Below, in pieces: positions 24,762 to 37,757 of a stretch of DNA of 64,000 bases; the stretch's first letter is position 1; each line of letters begins with the position of its first letter. The position numbers were made by a program, and so were the translations under genes. The stretch is taken from the NCBI GenBank assembly GCA_039654915.1, contig CM077599.1, positions 82,428,001 through 82,492,000 of the forward strand. Direction: 5' to 3'. The stretch is from Aquilaria yunnanensis (lineage: Eukaryota; Streptophyta; Magnoliopsida; Malvales; Thymelaeaceae). The notes beneath the pieces were generated by a model. That model was not told the origin of the DNA, did not search any database, and saw nothing but the letters and a program-made list of their open reading frames with translations.

Positions 24762-27700
24762 AAAAAAAATTATTTTCATGTCACAATATCAATTTGAAAA
24801 CTTCTCAATTTGCCAAAAAAGTTCTAAAATTTATACGAGTAATTATTAATTCTATTAGTTTTGAAAGTTTCAAATATTGCAAAATCAGTCCTTAAACTTT
24901 TGTTTATAGCTAAAAATGTTAGAGTGACACTTAATATTGTTATCTCCATTAACAAACTGATACTTTCCAAATTTTAGTGTCTTACTTGAAAATTTTATTG
25001 AATTTCAATATACTTAACCCGATATTTATAATATGAGCATTTTATATTACTTTATCAAAACACTTATTCGACTTACTCTAGTGAATCAAGATTTTTGTTG
25101 ATCCACTAATTATGGGGTTGGGTGAGTTTGATAAATTTTTAATATTTTAATGGATAAAATTCATTTGTCGATCCCAATCTTTTCACGTTCTCTTAAATGG
25201 GTCATTAGCCTTTATTTTGTCCTCTTAGATCATGTCCCAATCATTATTCTACCATCAATTTTACAATTAAATTTAACAAAATCTCAGGAAAAATAACAAC
25301 TTTGGTCCATATATTTTCTTCCTCCCATTCAAAGCATCTTCAATCCTGTAAATTTAACACTTCAACCCTCGATCTATTGACTTTGTTGACTTTCGATTCC
25401 TTCCTTCACATACTACTTCTCCACCCTCAATCTTTGTTGGCCTTCCTTTGCACATCGCAAATTTTGACTCTCCGATGACACCATACTTATATTTATTGCA
25501 TACTCAAATGTAGCAGCCCAATGACCAGTTTGCAAAGCCACCACCGGTCTAATTTGGATTCGGGCTCTTTTACTCTTATACACTATAAATCCGTTTTATT
25601 GCATGATTCTACGACTGATGAACCTTGAAGAAACAAATTAACAAAATATTTTTATGATGATAAAGAAGCAAGCCTTCATAAGCTACACCAAAATCACCAT
25701 CACCACCGAATTATGTAATATTGACCTCTTCATAATAAAAACAACAACTTCAATCGACTTATCTCTATAGGAAAGATACTTTCATAAGCTCCTTTAGATT
25801 TTCTTAATCTCTCCTTCATCCCTTAAGTCTTTCTCCATCTGCTTTACGTGACACTCTACTCGCTAGTCTCCATTTCCTATAGCCATGGCAATTATCTACT
25901 CCACTAACCTCTAGCAGCTCTTTGGAGGTAACTCTAACACTGCCACTACAGTTGATTACATATGCAACAAGTTCACAGACAAACACGTGGATAAGTGATA
26001 AGTGGGACAGTAATATCCAAGTAAGGAATTGCCATCACATCAGTGGGCCAACTTCATTCTTGATCTTGTTTGATAAATACATCCTGTTCCACTTTAGATC
26101 TAATTCGCTTTAAGAGTGGTCCTATTGCTCTCTATGAATTCTTGTTTTTAATTGGATCCGTAGATACATAAACTCCAACTATGGTCAAGGGTCTTCTAGC
26201 TCACTCAAGAACTTTGGTTTCGATCTTGAGATCAGACCTAAATCTCTCAATGATCAAAAGAACCAGACTACCTCATTATATTATTCATATTCATCTTCAT
26301 CTACTCAACCAAAACCTTCATGGAAACCAAATAAGCCTTCATGGATGATTTTCAATAGCATGAGCATTCAGTTGATTTGGTTTGGAATTGATCCGAACAT
26401 AATGGTCTGATCAATTTTCTATTTTTACAAAGTATATTCAAATTGTCCAAACTATATGTCCGAACCTATCTAAACTCTCTGAATTACATTTCAGTTTATT
26501 TCTTTCTAAATCCTAAACACATATTTAATGAAAAAAAAATCAAAATTAAATTTTTTTACCTCCCTTACCCAAAATAAAAGAATGATAAACAATATATAAT
26601 CCAAAATTAGTAGGAAATAACTTTATATATATAGGGTCAATATGGATAAATGTAAAAATTAATAAGAAATAATTATATGCATGTAGGGTCATTATGGATA
26701 ATGATAAAATATTTATTACTATTTGGTCTATTCAGTTTATTTAGTTTCAAGTATGTGATCCAATAACCAATCTAATAACCGATCATGAAATTTAGTTCCC
26801 ATCTGAACTGACGATTCTAGAAAAGAAACTGAACCATTTTATCCAAATATAATCATTTTTTTAATTTATCTAAATAATGTTCACCCTTAATTTTTAGTTT
26901 TCGGGCTTGGCAGCGATAGAGATGAGGAATTTGATGCATGCGGTAAATTAAAGGGGATGGGTATCAAGGGATTTGATAAGAAAGTGAGGGAATCCGAGGA
27001 TGGAATTGGTGTGGGGGAAGGATGGGATGGGAGGAGGTAAGAGAGAAATGGAACGGAGTTGGGACTGGGTTTGTGGGGTTGATGAGGGAGGGAAAGGGGG
27101 AGATGGAAGTTGAAGTGTTAAATTTACTAGCTTGTAGTTGTTTTGAATAGGAATAAGAAAATGGATGGACCAAAGTTGAAAATTTTCCAAAGAATTTGTC
27201 AAATTTAACTATAAAATTTACTAAAGGATGATGATTGGGACACAATCTAGCATATTAAAAGCTTTAAGAGGACAAACTAAATGTTAAGGACTCATTTAGG
27301 ACAACACAAAAAGGTTAGAGACAATAAATGAATTTTACTTATATTTTAACTAATGTAAATTTGCTTATTTTATTGAGCTCCAAATTTCTTTATTTTTAAA
27401 ATTTGATACTAACCATAGAGTCCATAAATTTTTAAAAGTTACAAATTGGTACATGTAATGATTAACAATTTTTAGTTTTGTCCCTTGATTTGTTAAAAAA
27501 TTACAATGTGACCCTTAAAATTTGATAAGTTTTCAAAAAATTCCTCTTAAGTGTTAGTTTAGTCCCTTGAGAAACGATGTTAAGTACTGCCACATCAAAA
27601 TTTTTCATCTGATTCAAAGATTTTAGGACCGATTTAGCAAAACATGAAACTTTTAGGACTAACAGTGTTAACAATTATAAGTTTTAGAAATTGTTTGGCA

Positions 27701-27792
27701 AATGGTTGAGTTTTTGGATTGATTTTCCAAAATATAAAAAATTTTAAGACTTAATGTGTACTTTCATTTAGAAAAACATGATAAAAACATGG
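24762..27792. other. Intergenic repeats, no gene seen
   Basis: About 3 kb of AT-rich DNA with degraded phrases recalling transposon ends, for example TTTAGTCCCTT and TTAAACTTTTG. A purine-rich strand at 26,960-27,120 gives spurious open frames. I see no conserved protein or RNA gene. Confidence 0.5.
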
Positions 27793-28145
27793 ATTAATTA
27801 CAATTGCCCCATTGAACTTTCGTTAATATTATAGTTACACTTATGAAGCTGAAATATACCAGCCCCCTCCCCCTTTCACTATCTGAAACAAAAAAAAATT
27901 AAATTCTAATTTAAACTATGTGGTACTCATCTTTTGACAAATTTAATTTAAGAAAAAATTGATAATTGTATGTGTCCACTAACTATAAAAAAAATACTTG
28001 ACATACTGAAATTGCTGGAAGATAGCCACTGTATAGTTTAAATTAAAATTTTAATAGTTTCTTCTAGATAATTAGAAAAAAAAAAGTAGGAGAAAAATAT
28101 GTATTTTCAAACTTCATGGGTAACTATAATATGCGAAAGGTAAAA
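27793..28145. mobile_element. MITE, family A copy 2
   Basis: The right half matches copy 1 at 20,038-20,140: a (T)CCA(C/T)TAACTATAAAAAAAA block, GAAATT(G/A)CTGGAAGA, and CTGTATAGTTTAAAT or TAGTATAGTTTAAAT. Its own arms are inverted: TTAATATTATAGTTACACTT at left against the complement of AACTATAATATGCGAAAGG at right. About 350 bp, non-coding, ends approximate. Confidence 0.6.
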
Positions 28146-30289
28146 AGCAGTAAAATTTTGAACATAATAATTTGAAGGATTATAGATACTAGTTGGGTAA
28201 TCTATATGATGCATAGGAATCATTCCTTAAATTGAAATTGGGTTTATATGTTAGAATGTAAGTTATGTTTTCACTGTTTATATATATAGTATTGTTGTAT
28301 AACACAAAACTTATCCAAACTCTTACTTTCTATTAATAGTATTATTTGGTGTGAGATATTGCTCCTTGTAGAACCTGTAATTGTAATAAAATAGATCTTA
28401 GCTGCTAAGATTACAAATCTCTCTTAATTTTATCTACATAATCTTATAGTGTTTTAACCATTGCTTTGATTTTCTTGTAGTGCTTTAACCATTATATATA
28501 TTCAAATATATAATATAAAATTATGGGTGGTAAGTTATTAATCAAAGTAAGACATATACTGTAAACCAAAAATTGGTTTTAAAAACTGAAATAAAATCAT
28601 CTCTTATAATGTCAACCTTAGGACTTTGAAGATTTAAATAAATCTTTGCTCGATCTTAAAGTTCCTACACTTAGTCGACTTATATATAAAAAAAAGTTAA
28701 TTAAAAAGTTTTCATTATAGTATAATAAGAAATGAAGCTAAATGTGGATGAGAAAATGTACAATATATTAGAAACCTTGAAAAAATTTTATGACCAAAGA
28801 AGTGAAAACTCCTACAACACAAGATAATTCATTTTCTCTCTTTTTCACCAAAAACATTTTAGAGAACTCTGACTATATTTCTACTGTAAAAAAGATGGAA
28901 ATTAGGGGGGGAATGCACAAATGGTCAAAAGGAAAACATTGAATATCATGGTTTAGAAAATCCTCAAATCCTGTAATTTTATGGTTAAGATGTCAACTGA
29001 ATTACCCTTAACAATCTATTGCTCTATTGTACCAACCTCCGCAACAACTCCCACAACATTTGTCATGCAAAAAGGAATTGAAATAATGATATATAGATAG
29101 TACATGCAGCATCCGATTGTATTTTGAAATTTTTTTACAAAAACCAGTAAGGAATTTTTCTTGATCCATATATGTGCTAAGTTGGTTAAATGCAATAAAC
29201 TCAAATTTATGCATGAGAAAATCATGAGATTCATGGTTTACATTATATATTTGTATATTATGAGTAAGATGAAACAGAAATGGGTGTGTATTTATGATCT
29301 AGTAAGTTTTCCTTTTTAGAAAAACTATGAAATTCTTAAAAATATACATAATTCTTTCTTGAAGTTTTGCTTTAAACTTGTATGCCAAAAATTTTTTGAT
29401 AGACCCATAAATTGCCACACCTTGCATATGTAAACCAAAGACATAGTAGCCAATAATAAATCATAAACATATATTTATAGTAGGGAGAAAAAAATAAATT
29501 TAAAAATTTAGTATAATGGAGAAAAAAAAAATACCTTATCATCCACAAGAATAAAATTTGCACTAATAAATTGGTCACCTTTTAAAAAAATTAAAACAAC
29601 TCATAAATGATACACCCTTACTTAAATAGTCCAATCAATTATCTAAGAAGACAAATTTTCCAATGCAATATGTTTTGTTGGGAGGCTTTAAAAATAAGAA
29701 AAGATTCATAAAAGAACATATTTGTCCATCGTATGAATTTAAATACTATGAAATAAAAAAAAAATAAAATCTATCTGTCTTTTTAAATAACTACCTCATA
29801 TTTGACATTGGAAAAAATCTAAAAATATAAATTAGTAAAGAAATGAAGAAAGGTAATAACAGATGACAGGAAGAAATAAAAAGAAAGAATGATAATATTG
29901 GGTGTCTGCTGAAAACAAGTATAGAAATATATATATATATATATATGGGTTGGTTGGATAATGCCATTGAAACCAAATAAATTTTTAATGAAAGTATTCT
30001 AACGGACCTGAGTATTAATTATTACAAATAAATTCTGAAATTAATGCTATAAATGTAGTATAAATTTAATGTTAAAGGAAGTAGTCGTAGGAAAGTTGGA
30101 TAAACAATATTAATACCATTGAAACTAAATAAAATTATAGTTAGAGCATTTTAATGGAAATTAAAGCTACTAAATGATAATAAAGAGATGAAATCTATTT
30201 AAAACAATTGATTAAGGGACAATATTATTAATGAACCATTAAGAAAGAAACAAAAACTAATGGTGTTGTATTATGTTAAGATGATAGAA
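28146..30289. other. Intergenic, very AT-rich, no gene seen
   Basis: Contains a short (AT)n run near 29,926-29,946 and a small direct repeat of TAGTGTTTTAACCATT at about 28,450-28,490. No coding or RNA gene evidence. Confidence 0.5.
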
Positions 30290-31770
30290 ATTTAAATTTA
30301 ATTACTAAAATGTATAAAAAGTAAAATTTTAAGGGTTTTTTACTACGATACAAAAAGTTCACTAAAAATTAGATTTCAAAATCTAAATTTTAGAATCATG
30401 ACTGTATGATAGCTTAAGTTATTAAACAATACAAATGCACTATGCAATTAATAATAAAAGAAGTAGTCCAAGGAAAATGGGTGAATTTTAAAGTGAGGGC
30501 TCTATAAGTACCTAAGTATTAATTATTGTAAATGAATTATAAAATTAATACTACAAATGTATTATGAAGTTAACGCTAAAGGAAGCGCTATTGAGAAGTG
30601 GGTGGGTTTCTCTTATATATATATTCAATTACTAAAATGTATGAAAAATAGAATTTCAATGACTTTCTACTATGATAGAAAGAACTCACAAAAAATTATA
30701 ATTCAAAATCTAAATTTTGAGGTCATGACTATTGATGTCCGGCGGCATCCTCGTTGTATGACATGTTGGCCTGGAGGAGAGACTTCTGGTATGAAGGTGC
30801 CTAAAATGCTTAGAAGAACAAGGGTTAGGGGCTCCCCGGAATGTGTTTCTGGGGGAAAAGCATCTGACTCCCAAATTAGTGTTTGTGAGAGTAGTAGTAG
30901 TAAGGAACAGAGAGTGGGAAAATAGTGAAAGGTCTGTGTCCTGTGTTTACCAAGGTCCTTCCTAAGTATTTATAAGAGGGCGGAGGGAGGAGGTCGTTTG
31001 ACACAGCCTGTTCAGATTGTGACACGTGTTCGGTTAGATTCGATCCGTACCTTCAGAAATAGGTACCTCCAGCTGGCCGTAGGCCGTTCCGGCCAAAGGG
31101 CAAGGTCGTGTGCATGGTCTCTTTGTCAGAGACTCCTTAACCGTTTTTGTCGTATCTCTGTGAGACCCCTTCAGCTAAAGATTTTCCCCAAGGGCTAGTG
31201 GGGAAAGCCTTTCGGCAGAGTGGGTCACCTTCGGGAGACGTTTTCCTTCGTCGAGGGTGGTGGATCAACTTTCCCGAGGTTGGTACGTTCGCAGATCCGA
31301 GGGACACATTTTCCCGAAGTTGGTTATGTTACCTCACCGAGGGTGGGTGTATGAGTGTTCCCTGATGTCGGGGCTAGGCTCTAACCAAGGGTGATTTTTG
31401 GCTATCTAATCAAGAGACCTTGGGACCTGTCGCTCTTCGGTTATCAGGTAGTGTTCCCTCCGAAGACAGTGGGGGCACCCCTTCTCCAAAGTTGGTCGCA
31501 TATACTTACCGAATGTAGTACTCAACAGGCCACTTGGGAGTTCTTTAAAGGTAATAGCACTTTGGCTATCAACTATATGAGGACCTAAGTTATTAAAACA
31601 TATAAACACATTATGTAATTAATGATAAAAGAAATAGTCTTGGGAAATAAGTAAATTTTGAAGTGAGAGTTATATAAGGACCTAAGTATTAATTATTACA
31701 AATAAATTTTAAAATTAATGCTAAAGGAAGTAGTCTTGGTAAATGGGTGAGCTTCTCTTTTATACACACA
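30290..31770. repeat. Diverged direct repeats, one copy split by a solo LTR
   Basis: A block containing AATTACTAAAATGTAT, a CTAAATTTT(A/G)G phrase, TTAAGTTATTAAA and CTAAGTATTAATTATT occurs at about 30,290-30,540 and again at about 30,625-30,735 continued at 31,577-31,770. A further partial copy (GAGTATTAATTATTACAAAT) is at 30,010-30,100. Removing the insert at 30,733-31,571 and one target duplication restores collinearity. Confidence 0.65.
30733..31571. mobile_element. Solo LTR (839 bp) with 5-bp target duplication
   Basis: Begins TGATGTCC and ends GGCTATCA (TG...CA, with TGAT/ATCA inverted ends), flanked by ACTAT on both sides (30728-30732 and 31572-31576). It interrupts a repeat whose other copy lacks it. 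It is markedly GC-richer than its surroundings and has a TATTTATAAGAGGG promoter-like box at 30,968. Repeated TTTTCCCGA(A/G)GTTGGT-type phrases occur at 31,240-31,330. No second LTR or internal region is nearby, so this is a recombination remnant of an unidentified LTR retrotransposon. Confidence 0.85.
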
Positions 31771-33466
31771 CACAAGGATGAAATTTTGTAAAAGTCTCTA
31801 CCATTGAATTTATACGTATCAAATAATGATGAATTTAAATTGTGGTTGGCATTATAAAAAAATGTACAAGACTTATAGTTGTTGTCATAATGTCCATACT
31901 TCAGTCCCTATTTGCATGGTCTTTTTCACATTATGGAAAAAAAAAATACCTTTGCTTACATCATATAATTAAAAAAATTATTTTAAATTGGTATATGATT
32001 TCATTACATGGGTAAATTTTTTTTAAAAATAAATATTAAAGTGTGTCGATCTTTTTTTTAACAATAATTTTAAAATGTATCCCTTGGTACGAAACGTATA
32101 GGTTTGGGCGGACCAAGTACTGAACTCAGCTATGGGCAGCAAAAAACGATCCACAAAAGAAAGGCGTTTCTATAGTAGGCCCACATATGATATCCCCCGC
32201 GTCCGAACGTTTTGTCCAGTTATATGTAGTGAGGTCCATTGGATTTGGACCCCAAGACCCCAATTTTCTAAGCCAACCTAAAAACATCTTCCTGCACCCA
32301 GGACACGGTCGTTGCACATTATCATTTAGTATGAGGTCTCATTACTTAAGCTTTGTTTAGGAACAGTATCAGCATTTAGTGTTAGAAATTAGAGAAGATA
32401 TCCAATGATAAAATTTTTAGCGTTTTGGAAAATCTATTACAATCGTTGATAATTTATTTCAATTTCAAACGTTAATTTTAAATGCTATTCTCAAAAGAAG
32501 CATTAATAAACAATTCATGATCACTACTGGTCATATACTCATTCTCCAGGTTTAATTACGCATGACGTTTAAAATTTGAGGGACACTTCGAGAATTAATT
32601 TTGGTTTATGAGCTAAAATGGCATCTTTATATAGTTCAAGGGCTAAATTGAGATTTTATTGTGTATAATATGCACAACATTTCAATTAAATAAATATTGT
32701 TGGATTTTTTTTAATAACTAATGGATCATGCATTAGATCAAAGTTTGAGGAACGATATGAATATTGTTGCACTTTGTGCATCGAATCGAACCGAAACAAT
32801 TAGGAAGGTTGTCCACTTTGCTTTACATAAAATGGACCGAAATGAAAACCTGAACCATCCAAAAGAAAAATTATGGACAAACTTCAACCGAGTTAGTGAT
32901 GAAAATGACCAGACGGATGCATTTTCTTTCGTTCTTCTGCTTTAAATCTTTAATTTCCCTTTTTCAAGCCGTCCAATTCTGATTAATTGTTGTCACTCTC
33001 ATGGACAGATCTTGCAATGCAAATGAACCCTTGAATTTCACGGCACGTGAAATGAAAAATCCTGATTCGTCTATATATTACGTATATTTTATAAAGTATC
33101 TAGAAAATTAAACAGTGCATATATGTATGTAAAAAATTAAAAAAAATAATAATCCAAACTATTTTCATGAAAATATATTAAAAAAATACCCTTAAAGTCA
33201 CCATTTTCACTCCCAGTTTTATCTTCCCATGTCAAAATCTCTATTATTGCACCTCACATCATAACAATTAACAGTCATTGCCTAACTGTTAATCTGTCAT
33301 GACAACTATTTGTATGTTAGAAATTGTAATTATTTACAACTTCTCCGATCTCTAAGGCATCTGCCTCCTTGTTTCTTTGTATGCCTTTTTAACTTTTTTA
33401 GTGTTATTCCTTTATCTTTCTATTTTTTTATTATTAATTTTGGAGAAATTCATGCTAAAATTATGT
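31771..33466. other. Intergenic, no gene seen
   Basis: AT-rich. A short GC-richer patch at 32,080-32,320 has no recognisable coding content. One small MITE candidate is listed separately. Confidence 0.5.
32350..32501. mobile_element. Small hAT-like MITE candidate
   Basis: Left end GCTTTGTTTAGGAACAG and right end (reverse strand) GCTTCTTTTGAGAATAG are imperfect inverted repeats of the type common in plant hAT MITEs. Flanks ATTACTTA and ATTAATAA are only loosely alike, so the target duplication is doubtful. Confidence 0.4.
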
Positions 33467-33476
33467 TTTTCTCTTA

Positions 33477-34650
33477 GAGTAAAATCCACTGAAGGTCATC
33501 TTACTGATTTTTTATCCTAAACAGGTATATGACATTTATATTGTCCTAGTGAGATACCTTAACTTTTATTATGTGTCCTATTTAGTTGCTTTTTATTAAT
33601 TTCAAGAGTAAATTTGACGAAAAATGATGATGTGATAAAAAGAAAACATTAAATAAAATTTAAAATTATACTTCTAGTTCTTTGACTTTTACTATCAATA
33701 ATTTTAAACTCTAAAATTCTAAATCTATTTTTTATGGTCTCCAGCCTAGCCGTCGCTACCTGCCGTCTAGCCACTGACCCAGCTATCAGCTACCCTCCAG
33801 CCGACCACCTACCCATCTCCAAAGAAATTGGTGATCCAAGCTTGGGGATTGACGGGTTTGAGATGATGAAGCTTGAGGATTGAAGAAGTCAGTGATTCGA
33901 AGACCTAGATCTCGTTCCTAATCTTGAATCGCACAGACCAGCTCATGGATTCCAAGAGAAAGAGTGTCGCTAGAGTAGGCTGCTATCCTCTTCAATTGAG
34001 GATCTCACCAGCTACGGTTTGTGACTCGCTCACACAATCCTCATTCGTCGAAGATCTTGCGTGTAACGACCCAAGTCCAGAATCAGTCAACAAAACACCT
34101 GCCCACACCACAATTCACCCATATGAGATATGGGGGTGTTACATTGCGACACACTTGAGATTCGAACACGCCTTTGATTCAACCACAAAGAGAAGAGTCA
34201 GAAGCTTGGTTTTTTGTACCGAAGTTCGGATTGCTGATTTTTTTGAAGATGGTTAGGCGGTCGGTTGGAGGGTGGCCGATGGCGGGGTTGGCAGCTAAGT
34301 TGGTGGCTAGAAGGTGGTAGGAGGCGGTTGGGGTGGAGGGTGGTTGGCGGTGGCTGGTATGGGAGCAGCTTTTGGGGGCTGGGATTTTTTGGTAGAATTA
34401 ATTTGATGCTAGTCTATGGGCTAGAATTAATGATTGAAAAAAATTGAGCACTAAAGTTATCATATTAAATTTATTTTGGTATTATTTAATGTCACACTAT
34501 CATTTTTCATTAAACTTAACCTTGAAATTAATGAAAAATACATAAATAGGATATGCAATAAAAGGTAAGATATCTCACTATGACAATATAAAGGTCAAAT
34601 ACCTGTTTAGGACAAAAAAATAAGCTAAGTGACCTCGGTGGATTTTACTA
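33477..34650. mobile_element. Mutator-like non-autonomous element with long TIRs
   Basis: About 200-bp terminal inverted repeats at roughly 80% identity by eye: left starts GAGTAAAATCCACTGAAGG, right (reverse strand) TAGTAAAATCCACCGAGG. Both arms contain TCCTAAACAGGTAT and TAGTGAGATA. A 10-bp duplication TTTTCTCTTA flanks it (33467-33476 and 34651-34660). The GC-rich interior (about 33,740-34,380) also has CCAGCC/GGTGG-type inverted sequence and no intact gene. TIR length and duplication size fit Mutator-like elements. Confidence 0.8.
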
Positions 34651-34660
34651 TTTTCTCTTA

Positions 34661-35189
34661 CTTTTATTGTTTTTATTTGGGTTGTTGTTATTCATGCTCA
34701 TAAACCAACAAATCAATTAATTGATACAAATATTTAATATTTTTAATTTCCTAAGTCCAGTCTCCAACCCAACAATCGTGATTAATTTGGCACCTGAGTA
34801 AAGAGACCCCAAAATAAATGCATTTAATTTTTCTGTCGTTGGTGTTACTATTACGTAACTCTGACAGCTGCATTGACAGACGCTGCATCCCGCGTATTAC
34901 AAGCCAATGTGAATTGCATGAAAATTTGATTATGCACTTGTTGGTGTATTTTAGGGAGGGAAAAAAAATACTGAAAATGAAAATGTTTAAGGAACCCAAG
35001 CTTTCATAATATTTAATTCTCTTAATCGATCATTTGTCGATTTTTGTGCAATTACTATTCTAGAGAAAAATAATCGTAAAAATTCACATTTTGTTTCACA
35101 ATGACATTGTTAACGGCTCCTTAATTGTTTAGCCGATAGATCATCATGTGTTGCTTTTTAGGAATTTAAACATGTCACTGATTATACAT
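34661..35189. other. Intergenic, no gene seen
   Basis: AT-rich spacer up to the first LTR. The last five bases, TACAT (35185-35189), would be the left target-site duplication of the retroelement array. The matching right copy is outside the window. Confidence 0.5.
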
Positions 35190-35697
35190 TGTTGACACCC
35201 AATTTCGTCCGGGTGTTTTAAAATTTTGAAAAAAATTTTATTAAAAAAAATTAATTTAAAAAAAAAAATATATATATTACTATTATTATTAAAAAAAATT
35301 TAATTAGTTTAAAATATATTTTTGTTTTGTGAAAATTTGATTTAAAATGATATATGTGTGAATATGTGTATGTTTGAAATAAAATAAAATTTCATGAAAA
35401 AATGACAAAAAATTAAAAGTTTGAGGTAAAAATGACAAAATTGAGAAGTTTCGGAAAAAATTGACAAATTCTAAAAGTTCCAGGAGCATTTGGTAGTTTG
35501 TCACATAAAATTTTGAGCCTGCCGACGTTTTTGGCTCAAATTGACAGAAAACGACAAAATTGTCAAAATCAGAAGCTTCAGGAACTTATCCTGAGGCTGA
35601 GAGACGTAAAGGACTAAAATTGTCATTTTACCAATTTAATAGATAAGTTTGAAATTTTTTATTAATTTATCCATCAACAGTTCAGCTAAACTTCCTC

Positions 35698-35706
35698 TAT
35701 AAATAG
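35698..35706 (+). promoter_or_regulatory. LTR TATA box, unit 1
   Basis: TATAAATAG preceded by a CT-rich stretch (CTTCCTC). Transcription would start about 30 bp downstream, defining U3 as about 35,190-35,730. Confidence 0.6.
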
Positions 35707-36149
35707 CCCCCCAAATTTTGTGCTGAACACAGATAAAAATAGAAAGAAAAGCTTAGAGCTCCGTTTTTAAAATAGAAAAAATTACAGCCTTAGTCCCTAG
35801 CTCTCCTTCCTTTCCTCAGAAAATCTCAAAACTTTTCATTTTGACGATTAAGCCATCTTCTCCCCCCCTCGCGCGCCCTCTGTTTCCATTTCTCAGAATT
35901 CAGAATTTAAAATCAAGGGTACAACTCTCATTTAATCCTTCATCTTTTCAATTTCTTTCACTTTGGTCACTAACTTTGTATTTTATTCTTGCAGAATTAA
36001 TTACTAACCCTTTTAATTTTTACTTGTTTGTTTATTATTTGTTTATTACTAACCCCTTTTTTTATTGTTGTTATTAACTTACTAACAACTAACTTTTAAT
36101 ACTATTATTGTTACTAACCTTTTAATTTTTGCATTATTACTAACTTTTA

Positions 36150-36590
36150 TAATTGTTGTTAACAATTAATTAACTTTTATTATTGTTGTTAATTAATTAA
36201 TTTAATTAACTTGGCTAACTTTTATTATTGTTGTTAATTAATTAATTTAATTAACTTGGCTAGCTTTTTATTATTGTTGTTAATTAATTAATTTAATTAA
36301 TTTGGCTAACTTTTTATTTATTGTTGTTAATTAATTTAATTAATTTGGCTAACTTTTTATTTATTGTTGTTAATTAATTTAATTAATTTGGCTAACTTTT
36401 TATTATTGTTGTTAATTAATTAATTTAATTAACTTGGCTAACTTTTTACTGTTGTTAATTAATTAATTTAATTAACTTGGCTAACTTTTATTATTGTGGT
36501 TAATTAATTAATTTAATTAACTTGACTAACTTTTTATTATTGTTGTTTAACAATTAATTTAATTAACTTTGCTAACATTTATTATTATTT
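36150..36590. repeat. AT-rich 45-bp tandem repeats inside the LTR
   Basis: About nine units, each with TTGTTGTTAATTAATTAAT and TTAACTTGGCTAACTTT. They sit downstream of the TATA box, hence in R/U5 or a leader intron. The same array is at 50,669-51,109. Confidence 0.9.
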
Positions 36591-37373
36591 TTAAAGTGGG
36601 TGGCCAAAAAGCCCCACTTTATTATTATTAATTTTTTTTCTTTATATAATTTTTTATTTAATTCACCTTTACCCTTTACTAATTAATAAATAAATGAAAA
36701 TTAAAAGAAGATTATTTTGTAATTAATTATTAAGGCTAATAAAAATTATTTTTAAAAAAAGCCAATTATTTTTATTTTTACATACATGTTTTTAATTCTT
36801 TAAAGATAACAAAAAGTTAAAATTAATTTTAATAGTTATTTTTATCCAGTAAAAATAATAAAAAAATAAAAATAAAACCTGTTTAAAAAAATACATGAAA
36901 ATTAAGACTTTATATTTTACTGATTTATTTAAAATATAACTTTTAAATCCACTAAAATAATAAATATTTTTCATTAAACAAGAAAACAAAAAGAAAATTA
37001 AAACAAGATAAGAAAAAGATAAGAAAGATAAGAAAAAGATAATAAAGATAAGAAAGATAAGATAAGATAAGAAAGATAAGAAGGAAAATAAAGAAAAGAA
37101 AGAAAAATATAGAAAATAAAAATTTTTAGATTATTAATGAATCTAAAAATTCTATAACAAAAATAATTACGAATTAGTAATTAAACTAATAATTAATTCC
37201 ATAAAAATAAGAATTAAATAATTAACTATAAATTAAATCAACTTACATATCCGGATGATCCGTCAGGATCTGCGGTTTTAAAAAAATATCACCCTTTTAA
37301 TTAAATAAATTAAAAAAAAAAGATAAAAATCCATATTTACAATATGGATTAAATTATTTAAAAGTTCACCAAA

Positions 37374-37462
37374 TTCCGTGTCCAAATGACTCGGCAGAGT
37401 CCATGGTTCGGAATCAAAAATCTTCCGTGTCCAAATGACTCGGCAGAGTCCATGGTTCGGAA
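37374..37462 (+). repeat. Duplicated 40-nt hairpin in the LTR 3' part
   Basis: Two copies of a segment opening TTCCG and closing CGGAA, with inner stem GACTC-GGCA-GAGTC and a middle CCA/TGG pair. A related hairpin (CCG, GATCC-GTCA-GGATC, CGG) lies at about 37,251-37,275. The same pair recurs at 51,893-51,981. Confidence 0.7.
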
Positions 37463-37739
37463 GTATAAAATTTCATACAAATTAATTAATTTAAAAATCC
37501 ACATTTCGACTAATCCAGTTAAAATTTCTAATTTTGAAAATTAACTGAGAATTATTTAAAAGCAAAGCAAAACAAAATTAAAATCAACTAAGGTGCCAAT
37601 TTTTGGGCGTTTTAACAAAGTTGTTTTAACGTAACCGTACTCCCGATCCCCGAACTCTCGCAGACCAATTTTAAGGTGACCAATCGACCTAAGAAAACTG
37701 ATTGGTGGCGACTCCCGAAAACCCGACGTTGCCACAGCT

Positions 37740-37757
37740 TGGCGACTCCACTGGGGA
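37740..37757 (+). promoter_or_regulatory. Primer-binding site, unit 1
   Basis: TGGCGACTCCACTGGGGA begins 3 nt after the LTR and starts with TGG, the complement of tRNA CCA-3'. Plant Tat/Ogre elements are often primed by tRNA-Arg and this sequence looks like that class. The exact tRNA match was not checked. Confidence 0.8.

Larger units (their letters stand above)
35190..37736 (+). repeat. LTR of unit 1 (2,547 bp)
   Basis: Starts TGTTGACACCCAATTTCG and ends GACGTTGCCACA (TG...CA). The match to the copy at 49,709 begins exactly at this TG. By eye the two LTRs differ at one base (an A/T change in the A-rich tract near 35,271), so the duplication is very young. Contents: TATA box at 35,698, about nine 45-bp AT-rich tandem repeats at 36,150-36,590, GATAAG-rich tract at 37,000-37,090, and a hairpin pair at 37,374-37,462. 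Confidence 0.93.

Noticed and set aside
35304..36077. Small frames within the LTR
   Set aside because: AT-rich low-complexity peptides with no family; they overlap U3, the TATA region and R.
37740..37757. A tRNA gene fragment at the primer-binding site
   Set aside because: Only the 18-nt complement of a tRNA 3' end is present, in the position expected of a PBS.
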